NCBI GenBank assembly: GCA_036274195.1
Contig: DASUGD010000050.1
Span: forward strand, 6,988 to 70,987
Length of the DNA stretch: 64,000 nucleotides
From: JAJKIV01 sp036274195
Lineage (GTDB): Bacteria > Gemmatimonadota > Gemmatimonadetes > Gemmatimonadales > Gemmatimonadaceae
Reading direction: 5' to 3'
Made by a program: the position numbers and the translations under genes. The notes under the pieces are model-generated. The model had not been told where the DNA came from. It did no database searches and was given only the letters and a program-made list of their open reading frames with translations. This document shows, in pieces, positions 34,598 through 42,589 of the stretch (position 1 is its first letter; every line of letters begins with the position of its first letter).

Positions 34598-35767
34598 ATG
34601 ACGCGCGTCTTTGACGAAGATCTCGAACCCGGATTCGGCACGCGGGCAATTCACGCTGGCCAGCGACCGGAGCCGCTTGCCGGCGCGATCATGACCCCGA
34701 TCTACCTGACGTCCACGTACGTGCAGGACGGCGTTGGGAAAAACAAGGGGTACGAGTACGCGCGCGGGAAAAATCCGACGCGTGAGGCGCTCGAGCGGAA
34801 CGTCGCGGCGCTGGAAGGCGGCACTCACGGATTCGCGTTCGCGAGCGGCATGGGCTGCCTCGACTCGGTCATGAAGCTCTTCCGCGCGGGCGATCACATC
34901 GTGTGCGGTGAGAACGTGTACGGCGGCACGTCGCGACTGTTCGATCGCATCCTCGTCAACCTCGGCTTGCGCTTCACGTACGTGGATACGCGATATCCCG
35001 ATCGTGTCGCCGATGCGGTCACGCGCGAGACGCGGGCCGTCCTGGTCGAGACGCCGACGAACCCGATGATGTGGATCGCGGACCTCGCGGCCATGAGGGA
35101 GATTGCCAGCCGATCCGACGCCCTGCTGATCGTCGACAACACGTTCGCGACGCCGTACTTCCAGCGCCCGCTGGAGTTCGGGGCCGACGTGGTCTTTCAC
35201 TCGACGACCAAGTATCTCAACGGGCATAGCGACATGATCGGCGGGATCGCGGTCGTGCGCGATGACTCGCTCGCGGATCAGCTGAAGTTCATTCATAACG
35301 CGGCAGGCGCGGTGGCCGGCCCCTTCGACGCCTGGCTCGCGCTGCGTGGCACGAAGACACTGCATCTGCGAATGCGGCAGCACGATGCCAACGGCCGCCA
35401 AATCGCCGCGTGGCTCGCGGAACGATTCGACGAGGAGCGCGTGATCTATCCCGGGCTCCGGTCACACCCGCAGCACGAGCTCGCGTGTCGGCAGATGAAA
35501 GGATTCGGCGGAATGATCTCGGTGGATCTTGGCACCAGGGAGCGCGCCGACCGGGCGCTCGAGCGTGTGAGGATCTTCGCTCTTGCCGAATCGCTGGGCG
35601 GCGTCGAGAGCCTGATCTGCCTCCCCGCCGCCATGACTCACGCGTCGGTGCCGCCCGAACGGCGCGCGAAAATCGGCATTGGGGACGGTCTGATTCGACT
35701 CTCATGCGGTGTCGAGGACGTCGATGACCTGATCGCGGATCTCGACCAGGCATTCGACGGCCTGTAG
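34598..35767 (+). CDS. Trans-sulfuration PLP enzyme (cystathionine gamma-synthase/lyase family)
   Basis: A 389-residue Cys/Met-metabolism PLP enzyme. The PLP lysine is in HSTTKYLNGHSD. Other family blocks are TPIYLTSTYVQ, YEYARGKNPTREALE, ASGMGCLDSVM, VETPTNPMM and LAESLGGVESLICLPAAMTHASVP. It makes or cleaves cystathionine in methionine/cysteine metabolism. Family sequences alone do not separate gamma-synthase, gamma-lyase and beta-lyase. No met regulator or SAM riboswitch is visible in the 25-bp divergent gap upstream. Confidence 0.88.
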   Translation: MTRVFDEDLEPGFGTRAIHAGQRPEPLAGAIMTPIYLTSTYVQDGVGKNKGYEYARGKNPTREALERNVAALEGGTHGFAFASGMGCLDSVMKLFRAGDHIVCGENVYGGTSRLFDRILVNLGLRFTYVDTRYPDRVADAVTRETRAVLVETPTNPMMWIADLAAMREIASRSDALLIVDNTFATPYFQRPLEFGADVVFHSTTKYLNGHSDMIGGIAVVRDDSLADQLKFIHNAAGAVAGPFDAWLALRGTKTLHLRMRQHDANGRQIAAWLAERFDEERVIYPGLRSHPQHELACRQMKGFGGMISVDLGTRERADRALERVRIFALAESLGGVESLICLPAAMTHASVPPERRAKIGIGDGLIRLSCGVEDVDDLIADLDQAFDGL

Positions 35768-35778
35768 GAACATCGGCT

Positions 35779-35814
35779 GGCAGCCGGCTAGCTGGGTAGG
35801 CGAAGCTGGCTGCC
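35779..35814 (+). terminator. Hairpin downstream of the trans-sulfuration gene
   Basis: An 11-bp stem with one mismatch, GGCAGCCGGCT (35779-35789) with AGCTGGCTGCC (35804-35814), and a 14-nt loop. There is no U-tract. The 180-bp spacer to the M48 gene also holds a 7-bp repeat array and no gene. Confidence 0.45.
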
Positions 35815-35915
35815 GAACATCCCAGCGGGTAGTTTGGGCCAGGGACCAGACACTTCGGGCGGGCTCGTCTCGTAGGCGAAAGAGTGTCGCTCGGCTCGAA
35901 ACGCGGTACGCCGAG

Positions 35916-35943
35916 TCCCCAGTTCCCAGTCCCCAGTCCCCAG
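35916..35943. repeat. 7-bp tandem repeat, unit TCCCCAG
   Basis: Four units (TCCCCAG, TTCCCAG, TCCCCAG, TCCCCAG) end five bases before the M48 ATG, where a Shine-Dalgarno would be expected. I see no matching inverted arm nearby. Confidence 0.85.
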
Positions 35944-35947
35944 AGAC

Positions 35948-36922
35948 ATGGCTGACCGCAAAGTCCTCACGCAGATCGCGTCGACCGCTTGGGAGCACCC
36001 GGCCGATCGCGCGGCGCTCAATAGCCTTCGCGCCATCCCCGGCTTCGACGAGGTGGTCCGAAAGATCGCCGGCTTCTTCGGCGAAAAGGGGGTGCGTCAG
36101 CTCTTCCTCGCCAACGCCGTCCTCGTCGGGCCCAAGCAGCGCCCGGCGCTCAATACGCTGTATGGTGAGGTTCTCGAGACGCTCGACTGGCCCGAACGAC
36201 CCGACCTGTACGTCTCTCAGACCCCATTCGTCAACGCCGCCGCCGTTGGGTTCGACAAGCCCTTCATTGTGCTGAACTCGGCGACGATCGCGCTGCTCGA
36301 CAAGGACGAGCGCCGCGACATCCTGGGCCACGAGCTCGGGCATATCATGAGCGGCCACACGACGTATACCACGATCGCGATCATCATCCTCACGATCGGG
36401 CTGCGGAATCTGCCATTCCTGGCGGGCATGGCCCTGCTGCCGTTCCAGCTGGCACTCCTCGAGTGGTACAGGAAGGCCGAGCTGTCGGCGGATCGGGCGG
36501 GGCTGCTGGCCACGCAGGATCTCGACGTGTCGCTCCGCACCTTCCTCAAGATGGCGGGCGGCGGCGCTGGCGACGACGAGATCAGCCTCGAAGCCTTTAT
36601 GGAGCAGGCGGAGACCTACGAGACGCAGGGCGACCTTGCGGATCGCGTCTTCCAGGTCATCAACACGGCCTTCAAGACACACCCGTTCGGGACCGTTCGC
36701 GCCGCCGAGCTGCAGCGATGGGTCCGAAGCGGGAAATACGACGCGATCCTCAACGGGGACTACCCGCGCCGTGGCGATCCCGGGCAGCCGCTGAGCGACG
36801 ACTACGTCGACGCAGCCGGGTACTACGGCAACCAGGCGCGCGAGGCGTTCACGCAGGTTGGTGACGTGCTGGCCCGCGCACGCGACGCCTTCAACAACGC
36901 ATTCAAGACGTCCGACTCGTGA
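35948..36922 (+). CDS. M48-family zinc metalloprotease
   Basis: A 324-residue protein. The zinc motif HELGH (in DILGHELGHIMSGHT) and the downstream Glu ligand (KAELSADRAGLLA) define family M48 (HtpX/Ste24-like). A hydrophobic segment between them (IAIIILTIGLRNLPFLAGMALL) may be a membrane hairpin. The C-terminal 80 residues are acidic and helical. The role in envelope quality control is inferred from the family. The start lacks a normal Shine-Dalgarno because a 7-bp repeat array occupies that position. purD overlaps its stop by 4 bp. Confidence 0.88.
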   Translation: MADRKVLTQIASTAWEHPADRAALNSLRAIPGFDEVVRKIAGFFGEKGVRQLFLANAVLVGPKQRPALNTLYGEVLETLDWPERPDLYVSQTPFVNAAAVGFDKPFIVLNSATIALLDKDERRDILGHELGHIMSGHTTYTTIAIIILTIGLRNLPFLAGMALLPFQLALLEWYRKAELSADRAGLLATQDLDVSLRTFLKMAGGGAGDDEISLEAFMEQAETYETQGDLADRVFQVINTAFKTHPFGTVRAAELQRWVRSGKYDAILNGDYPRRGDPGQPLSDDYVDAAGYYGNQAREAFTQVGDVLARARDAFNNAFKTSDS

Positions 36923-38205
36923 GAGCGCTGATTCTCGGCGGGGGCGGCCGCGAACACGCCCTCGCCTGGAAGCTCAAACGCGACGACCCAACTCTCGAGC
37001 TCCTCGCTGCTCCGGGTAACCCGGGCATCGGGGAGCTTGCGCGTTGTGTCGCGGTGTCGGCAACCGATGTGGCTCGCGTCGTCGAGCTCGCGACGGCTGA
37101 GCGCGTCGATCTCGTCGTGGTGGGGCCCGAGGCGCCGCTCGCTGCAGGTGTAGCGGACGCGCTTCGTGACCGAGGCATTCCAACGTTCGGCCCGTCCGCT
37201 TCCGCCGCCCGGGTCGAGACGTCCAAGCGATTCGCCAAGGAAGTCATGCTCGCCACTGGTATCCCGACGGCGCGTGCCTCGCACCACACCGACGTCGACT
37301 CGGCACGTCGCGCGGTCGTGGAGCTCGGGATACCGGTCGTGATCAAGGCGACCGGACTTGCCGCCGGCAAGGGCGTCGTAGTCTGCGAGACCGTCGGCGA
37401 GGCGCACGCCGCGATCGACCGCATGCTGCGTGACGGCGCGCTCGGCGAGGCCGGAAGCGAGGTGCTCGTCGAGGAATTCATGCAGGGCGAGGAGCTCTCG
37501 CTGTTCGCACTGACCGACGGCGAACGGTTCCTCACGATGCTGCCGGTGCAGGATCACAAGCGGCTCTTTGCTGGCGACGCGGGACCCAACACGGGTGGGA
37601 TGGGCGCGTACGCCCCGGTCGCGATCGGAACCGCCTCGATCGTTAGGCAGGCGACCACGCGCATCGTCGAGCCGATGCTCGGGGCGCTGCGCGACCGGGG
37701 CTGCTCGTTCAGTGGGCTCCTCTACGCCGGTCTCATGATTACGGACGAGGGGCCCAAGGTCGTGGAGTTCAACTGCCGGTTCGGCGACCCCGAAACGCAA
37801 GCGATCCTTCCACTCATGCGGAGCTCGTTGCTCGACGCGTTCGTGGCGGTTGCCTCGGGCGACGGACTCCGAACGCTCCGGCCGTTCGAGTGGCAGTCGG
37901 CGTTTGCGGTCACCACGGTCCTCGCCGCGCGTGGTTACCCCGAGTCGCCCGTGACGGGCGACGCGATAACGTTCCCCGAGCCGGATGATCGAGTCATCCC
38001 GTTCCACGCGGGAACGGCGCGCAGCCCGGACGGCACTCTCGTAACCGCGGGCGGACGGGTGCTCGCGGTGACCGCGGTGGCCGGTTCGTTCGACGAGGCA
38101 CAGCGGGCCAGCGCCGACTACGCCGCGGGCGTCCAATTCCAGGGCAAGCAGTACCGCGCCGACATCGGCTGGCGCGAGTCGGCACGGCGTGCCCGAGCTA
38201 CCTGA
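36919..38205 (+). CDS. purD: Phosphoribosylamine-glycine ligase
   Basis: A 428-residue GARS enzyme, second step of de novo purine synthesis. It has the N-terminal RALILGGGGREHALAWKL, the ATP-grasp core VVIKATGLAAGKGVVV, the VQDHKRLFAGDAGPNTGGMGAY signature and the metal-binding VEFNCRFGDPETQ. The start is GTG, overlapping the protease stop as GTGA. mutM begins 17 bp before its end. Confidence 0.97.
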   Translation: MRALILGGGGREHALAWKLKRDDPTLELLAAPGNPGIGELARCVAVSATDVARVVELATAERVDLVVVGPEAPLAAGVADALRDRGIPTFGPSASAARVETSKRFAKEVMLATGIPTARASHHTDVDSARRAVVELGIPVVIKATGLAAGKGVVVCETVGEAHAAIDRMLRDGALGEAGSEVLVEEFMQGEELSLFALTDGERFLTMLPVQDHKRLFAGDAGPNTGGMGAYAPVAIGTASIVRQATTRIVEPMLGALRDRGCSFSGLLYAGLMITDEGPKVVEFNCRFGDPETQAILPLMRSSLLDAFVAVASGDGLRTLRPFEWQSAFAVTTVLAARGYPESPVTGDAITFPEPDDRVIPFHAGTARSPDGTLVTAGGRVLAVTAVAGSFDEAQRASADYAAGVQFQGKQYRADIGWRESARRARAT

Positions 38206-39016
38206 GACCGAGACGATCGCGCGTGACCTGGACCGCGCGATCGCTGGAAGCACGATCATCGACGTTAGGGTCAGGCGGGGCGATGTGCTGCGCGAGGCCG
38301 ACTCCCGTCAGCTACGGCGCCGCGTCGTCGGCTCGGTCATCGAGCGTGCATGGCGTCGCGCGAAGCTGATCGTCCTCGACCTGTCGACGAGCGACCGGAT
38401 CGTCGTGCAGCCGCGGTTCACAGGCGCGTTGCTCATCGACGATGGTGCCCTTCCGGAGCACGAGCGACGCTACTCGGCGGTCGAGTTCGTCCTCGATGCC
38501 GACCGGTCGCTCCACTATCGAGACATTCGTCGGCTCGGGACCGTGAGCGTGATGGACGAGCAGCGATTCGCTCGCTACTCGGGCGCCCTCGGTCAGGAAC
38601 CGTTGGCCTCGGTCTTTACCGTCGAACGGCTATCGGCCATTCTTCGGGCTTCGCGGCAAGCGGTGAAGCGCGTGTTGATGGACCAGCGTCGACTCGTTGG
38701 AGTGGGCAACATCTACGCGAACGAAACGCTCTGGCGATCGGGGATAGACCCCTCGCGGCCGGCCGCCACTTTGTCGGCGGCGGAAGCCACGCGTTTGCAC
38801 ACCGCGCTGCGCGCGGTGCTGACCGAGGCGGTTGCTGCCCGGGGCACGAGCTTTCGGGACTACCGTGACGCCTCCGGGGCGCGAGGGTCGTTTGCCGAAC
38901 GGCTAGAGGCGTATGGTCGCGAAGGCGAGCGGTGCCGACGGTGCGGTCGCACGCTGGTCGCCACACACGCGATCGACGGCCGCTCAACCGTGTTCTGCTG
39001 GCAATGTCAGCGCTGA
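38189..39016 (+). CDS. mutM: Formamidopyrimidine-DNA glycosylase
   Basis: A 275-residue Fpg/MutM protein that excises oxidised purines and nicks the strand. After removal of Met, the N-terminus PELPETETIARDL supplies the catalytic Pro and Glu. The helix-two-turn-helix signature VGVGNIYANETLWRSGIDP and a C-terminal zinc finger (CRRCGRTL...FCWQCQR) are intact. GTG start, overlapping purD by 17 bp. It is followed by a UvrC-like gene, so two DNA-repair enzymes are coupled. Confidence 0.96.
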   Translation: MPELPETETIARDLDRAIAGSTIIDVRVRRGDVLREADSRQLRRRVVGSVIERAWRRAKLIVLDLSTSDRIVVQPRFTGALLIDDGALPEHERRYSAVEFVLDADRSLHYRDIRRLGTVSVMDEQRFARYSGALGQEPLASVFTVERLSAILRASRQAVKRVLMDQRRLVGVGNIYANETLWRSGIDPSRPAATLSAAEATRLHTALRAVLTEAVAARGTSFRDYRDASGARGSFAERLEAYGREGERCRRCGRTLVATHAIDGRSTVFCWQCQR

Positions 39017-40110
39017 GAACGTCGCGCCGAGCGCCAACGTCGGACGAAGAGCTCACCCGAATGCGCGGAGCGGTGCGGGAGAGCGCTCAGGACCGGCCTG
39101 GCGTGTATCGCATGCTTTCGCCGGACGGCGAGGTGGTGTACGTCGGCAAGTCGAAGAAAGTGCGCACACGCCTCCTGAGCTACTTTCGCTGCGCCTACCC
39201 GGAGGACAAGGGTGCACGTATTCTCCGCGAGGCAACAGCCATCGACTGGGAGTACACGCCGAGTGAGTTCGCGGCGCTGCTGACCGAATTGCGGCTCATC
39301 AAGCGGCTGCGGCCCCGGTTCAACGTCGCGATGAAGCGTGACGCGCGTCACTACGCGTTCATCAAGCTCAGTCGCGGTACGGCGCCGAAGCTTCTGGTCG
39401 TTCGCGGCGCCGGCAGCGAAGACGGCGGTGTTTACTACGGGCCGTTCGTCGGGGCTCAGCGAATCGGCGAGGCCGTGCGTGAACTCAGTGACGCGCTCGG
39501 GCTCCGCGATTGTTCCCTCGATCAGAAGATGTACTTTGCTGATCAGGGCGATCTGTTCGGAGCGCCGGTGCGGACGCCTGGCTGCATTCGGCATGAGGTC
39601 CGAAAGTGTCTCGGACCGTGCGTTGGCGCGTGCACGGTGAACGCGTACCGCGAGCGCGTGACCATGGCTCGTGCCTTTCTCGAGGGGGCCGATGACGGGC
39701 CGATCGAGCGGTTGCGCGGAGAGATGCAGTTGGCGAGTGACCGTATGGAGTTCGAGCGAGCCGCGACGCTTCGCGACAAGCTCCATCGGCTCGAGGAGCT
39801 TCGCGAGCAGTTCGGACGCCTGCGATTCGCCGTCGAAACTTTGTCATTTCTTTACACGGTACGAGGGCACGAAGGCGACGATCGGTTGTATCTCATTCGT
39901 AGAGGACGGGTGCGGGCAGAAGTCCCTGCCCCGCGAACATCGCAGGATCGGCAGTCGCTCGACGCCCTGGTGGAGTCAGTGTATTCGCCGCCCGAGCGGC
40001 AAACGTCGTCCGTTCCGACGCACGAGATCGATGAGCTCTTGCTGTTGTCATCGTGGTTCCGTCGCAACCCGGCCGAGCTCGACAACACGCGCAGCGCCGT
40101 TCGTTCGTAG
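39004..40110 (+). CDS. UvrC-like GIY-YIG nuclease lacking the UvrC C-terminal half
   Basis: A 368-residue protein. The GIY-YIG nuclease domain (GVYRMLSPDGEVVYVGKSKKVRTRLLSYF) is followed by the Cys-bearing segment CIRHEVRKCLGPCVGAC and a UVR coiled-coil motif (DRMEFERAATLRDKLHRLEEL). The RNase H-like endonuclease and helix-hairpin-helix domains of full UvrC are absent. The C-terminal end (THEIDELLLLSSWFRRNPAEL) matches what I know of the UvrC-like half of DnaQ-UvrC fusion proteins, here without the exonuclease. A Cho-like single-incision role is the simplest guess. The ATG at 39004 overlaps mutM by 13 bp. Confidence 0.82.
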   Translation: MSALRTSRRAPTSDEELTRMRGAVRESAQDRPGVYRMLSPDGEVVYVGKSKKVRTRLLSYFRCAYPEDKGARILREATAIDWEYTPSEFAALLTELRLIKRLRPRFNVAMKRDARHYAFIKLSRGTAPKLLVVRGAGSEDGGVYYGPFVGAQRIGEAVRELSDALGLRDCSLDQKMYFADQGDLFGAPVRTPGCIRHEVRKCLGPCVGACTVNAYRERVTMARAFLEGADDGPIERLRGEMQLASDRMEFERAATLRDKLHRLEELREQFGRLRFAVETLSFLYTVRGHEGDDRLYLIRRGRVRAEVPAPRTSQDRQSLDALVESVYSPPERQTSSVPTHEIDELLLLSSWFRRNPAELDNTRSAVRS

Positions 40111-40246
40111 AGGGTGTATCACGCATCACACACGCAACTGAATCCCGTCGCCGGTCGTCAGAGGGAGGGTGGCCGGTGAATTGCACATTCGCTCGAGGCG
40201 CGCCGCGGCGCTCCAGCACCGCGGCCTCTAGCTCCGGGAGTAAGCG

Positions 40247-40465
40247 ATGACGACCTCTTGGCAACCGACGACCCTCGTGCAGTGCATCAGCGTCCGGCCG
40301 TGGCTCACGTATCCCGGCTGCGACGAACCTGGTGGCTGTCACGACCTCACGCTCGGCCGCATCTACGAGATGCTCGGCGTCGAGGGCGGTGGGTCCTTCT
40401 ACCGCATCGTCGACAACTCAGGGGAAGATTACCTGTACCCCGCCTCTCACTTCAAAGTCGTGTAG
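40247..40465 (+). CDS. Small protein of unknown function (72 residues)
   Basis: The ATG follows GGGAG at 7-nt spacing, and the coding region has the high-GC third-position use of real genes here. The C-terminal 40 residues (LTLGRIYEMLGV...FYRIVDNSGEDYLYPASHFKVV) resemble the small beta domain of phage- and host-encoded proteins that read 'growth of a variable, then a Tyr/Phe-rich strand'. Three Cys and several aromatic residues occur in the first half. No function can be assigned. A 136-bp spacer to the UvrC-like gene holds no other gene. Confidence 0.6.
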   Translation: MTTSWQPTTLVQCISVRPWLTYPGCDEPGGCHDLTLGRIYEMLGVEGGGSFYRIVDNSGEDYLYPASHFKVV

Positions 40466-40474
40466 CAAGCAGGA

Positions 40475-40590
40475 ACCGGCTACCGACTACCAACGACTCG
40501 GAACCAACAGCTCATCGCCAGCGCAGACATCACGACCGTGCTTCACCGGTCATGCGTCTGTGGTCGTAGTGGTTGGCTATCGGGGGTGCG
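40475..40590. repeat. Inverted repeat with degenerate 7-bp arms between convergent genes
   Basis: The left arm, 40475-40509, is five degenerate 7-bp units starting with AC (ACCGGCT, ACCGACT, ACCAACG, ACTCGGA, ACCAACA). The core hairpin pairs 40524-40538 with 40547-40560, with small irregularities. The right flank, about 40561-40585, is roughly the reverse complement of the left arm. The genes on both sides end here, so it would act as a bidirectional transcript end. Confidence 0.65.
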
Positions 40591-40593
40591 GCG

Positions 40594-41082
40594 TTAGGCC
40601 CGCAGCGCGACAATTTCCGCCTCGGCACGACCACTGGCGATGGTCAGCCGTGCCACGCTCGGCATGATGTCGAACCGGCGTGGGCCCGCCGCACCCGGGT
40701 TCAGCACCAGGCGACCGGCAGCGCGCGCGACCAACGGTCGATGCGTGTGCCCGTACACGAGCACGTCCGCCGCGTACCGCTCCAGCAGCGTCTGCGGCGT
40801 CGGCGCGCCAACCTCGTGACCGTGGCTCACGTGGATCGAGACGCCGTCGATCGCCATGTCGATGGCCGCCGCGAGCCCTGGCTGACCCGGGGCATCGGTG
40901 TTTCCATACACGGCGCGCACCGGCGCGATGAGCCCGAGCTCGAGCAGGATCTCATCCCCGCCAACATCGCCCGCGTGCAGAATGAGCTCGACGCCAGCCA
41001 GCGCCGTATGCACATCCGGACGGAGCAGGCCGTGCGTGTCGGAGATGACGCCAATGACTTGCACGGGCGTTCCCGGTGCCAT
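40594..41082 (-). CDS. YfcE/MJ0936-family metallophosphoesterase
   Basis: A 162-residue calcineurin-like phosphodiesterase. Metal ligands are in IGVISDTHGLL, ILHAGDVGG, VYGNTD, VSHGHEVG and VYGHTHRP, and the closing LNPGAAGPRR is the subfamily hallmark. The substrate is unknown. The ATG shares a base with the ubiX stop (TGATG). The longer frame upstream lies inside ubiX. It is the last gene of the quinone operon. Confidence 0.9.
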   Translation of the reverse strand: MAPGTPVQVIGVISDTHGLLRPDVHTALAGVELILHAGDVGGDEILLELGLIAPVRAVYGNTDAPGQPGLAAAIDMAIDGVSIHVSHGHEVGAPTPQTLLERYAADVLVYGHTHRPLVARAAGRLVLNPGAAGPRRFDIMPSVARLTIASGRAEAEIVALRA

Positions 41083-41693
41083 CAGTCGCCCGCCTCGCTC
41101 CCCCATCGCGGCACGAGCGCGTGCTCCACGCCGAGATGATCGAGCACGCGCGCAACCACGAAATTCACGAGGTCATCGATGGTACCCGGCCGGTGGTAGA
41201 AGCCGGGCGACGCAGGAAGCACCACGGCTCCGGCTCTGGTAATGGCAAGCATGTTCTCGAGGTGAATCGCGCTGTATGGCGTTTCCCTCGGAACGAGAAT
41301 CAGCCGCCGCCGTTCCTTGAGCGCGACATCGGCGGCGCGCTCGACGAGCGATCGCGACGCACCGACGGCGATGGCCGACAGGGTTCCCATCGAACAGGGG
41401 CAGATCACCATGCCTGCCGTCAACGCCGACCCCGACGCCGGAGCCGCGCCGCGATCGCGGTCATCGAAGACGCGAACCATCTGGTCCCACCTCGCCGCAC
41501 CGACCCGGTCACGCAGCGCTGCCACCGACCCGATACCCATCTCCGTATCGAGCAGCCTCAGACCGTGGTCGGACACGATCAGGGATACCCGCTGTTGGCG
41601 CTCGACCAACGTTTCGAGCAGCCGCACGGCGTACGGTGCGCCGGAGGCCCCCGTCACCGCCATCACGATGGGCCGCTCGGCGGTCCTGCTCAT
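41082..41693 (-). CDS. ubiX: Flavin prenyltransferase UbiX
   Basis: A 203-residue flavoprotein. The VMAVTGASGAPYAVRLLETL phosphate-binding start, CPCSMGTLSAIAVGAS, LVPRETPYSAIHLENML and MLAITRAGAVVLPASPGFYHRP are diagnostic. It prenylates FMN to make the cofactor of UbiD, encoded three genes upstream in the same operon. It overlaps ubiA by 4 bp. Confidence 0.96.
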   Translation of the reverse strand: MSRTAERPIVMAVTGASGAPYAVRLLETLVERQQRVSLIVSDHGLRLLDTEMGIGSVAALRDRVGAARWDQMVRVFDDRDRGAAPASGSALTAGMVICPCSMGTLSAIAVGASRSLVERAADVALKERRRLILVPRETPYSAIHLENMLAITRAGAVVLPASPGFYHRPGTIDDLVNFVVARVLDHLGVEHALVPRWGSEAGD

Positions 41694-42589
41694 CGCACCA
41701 GGCGCTCGGCGAGCACGAAACCGAAAAACGTTAGGCTGATGACGCCGTTCATCGTGAAGAACGCCGCGTCCAGGCGAGACAGGTCGTCGCCTCGCACGAG
41801 TGAGTGCTCGTACAAGAGAAGCGCTGCGGCGACGACCACACCGGCCGCGTAGAGCCAGCCCACCGGGACGGCGGCGCCCACGGCGGCGAGTGACACGATC
41901 GTCAGCACGTGGAGGCCGCGCGCAATCGCGAGTGCCCCTCGGCGGCCGAACACGACGGGCACGGAGTGCAATCGCTCCGCGCGATCGAATTCCTCATCCT
42001 GCAGTGCGTACAGGATGTCGAAGCCCGCCGTCCAGGATGAAACGCCGGTCGCCAGCGCGATCAACATCCACCACGGCGTGCTCCACGCGCCGGACACGGC
42101 CAGGTATCCGCCGACCGGCGCGATCGCGAGCCCGACGCCGAGCACGATGTGCGACCAGTGCGTGAACCGCTTCGTGTAGCTGTACCAGAGCACCCATCCG
42201 AGCGCGATCGGGCTCAACATCGCGCAGAGCGGGTTGAGCTTCCAGGCGGCAACCACGAACACCACACTCGCGGCGAGCACCGCGAGCGAGGCCTCCCGAA
42301 CCCCCAGGAGACCGGCCGGCAGTTCGCGCTTCGCGGTCCGCGGGTTCCGGGCATCGATCTGCCGGTCCACGATACGATTGAAACCCATCGCCGCGAAGCG
42401 GGCCGCCGTGAAGGCAAGCACGATCCAGCCGAGCGTCGCCGGCGTCACGCCGTGCGAGTAGCTCGCCAGCGTTGCACCCACGAGCGCGAACGGCAGCGCG
42501 AACACCGTATGCGGCAGCTTCACGAAGTTGACGTAACGAACGAGCCGTGAGCCGCCGTCGAACGTCTGCCCTTCCCGTGGTCGAGTCAT
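41690..42589 (-). CDS. ubiA: UbiA-family aromatic prenyltransferase
   Basis: A 299-residue polytopic membrane enzyme. The two Asp-rich motifs are NRIVDRQIDARNPRT and DILYALQDEEFDRAE, with about eight membrane helices. It attaches a polyprenyl chain to an aromatic acid. In an operon with ubiD, ubiX and a UbiE-type methylase, the most likely job is the prenylation step of quinone synthesis, either ubiquinone or menaquinone by the futalosine route (MqnP). The start overlaps the chemoreceptor stop (ATGA). Confidence 0.92.
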   Translation of the reverse strand: MTRPREGQTFDGGSRLVRYVNFVKLPHTVFALPFALVGATLASYSHGVTPATLGWIVLAFTAARFAAMGFNRIVDRQIDARNPRTAKRELPAGLLGVREASLAVLAASVVFVVAAWKLNPLCAMLSPIALGWVLWYSYTKRFTHWSHIVLGVGLAIAPVGGYLAVSGAWSTPWWMLIALATGVSSWTAGFDILYALQDEEFDRAERLHSVPVVFGRRGALAIARGLHVLTIVSLAAVGAAVPVGWLYAAGVVVAAALLLYEHSLVRGDDLSRLDAAFFTMNGVISLTFFGFVLAERLVR

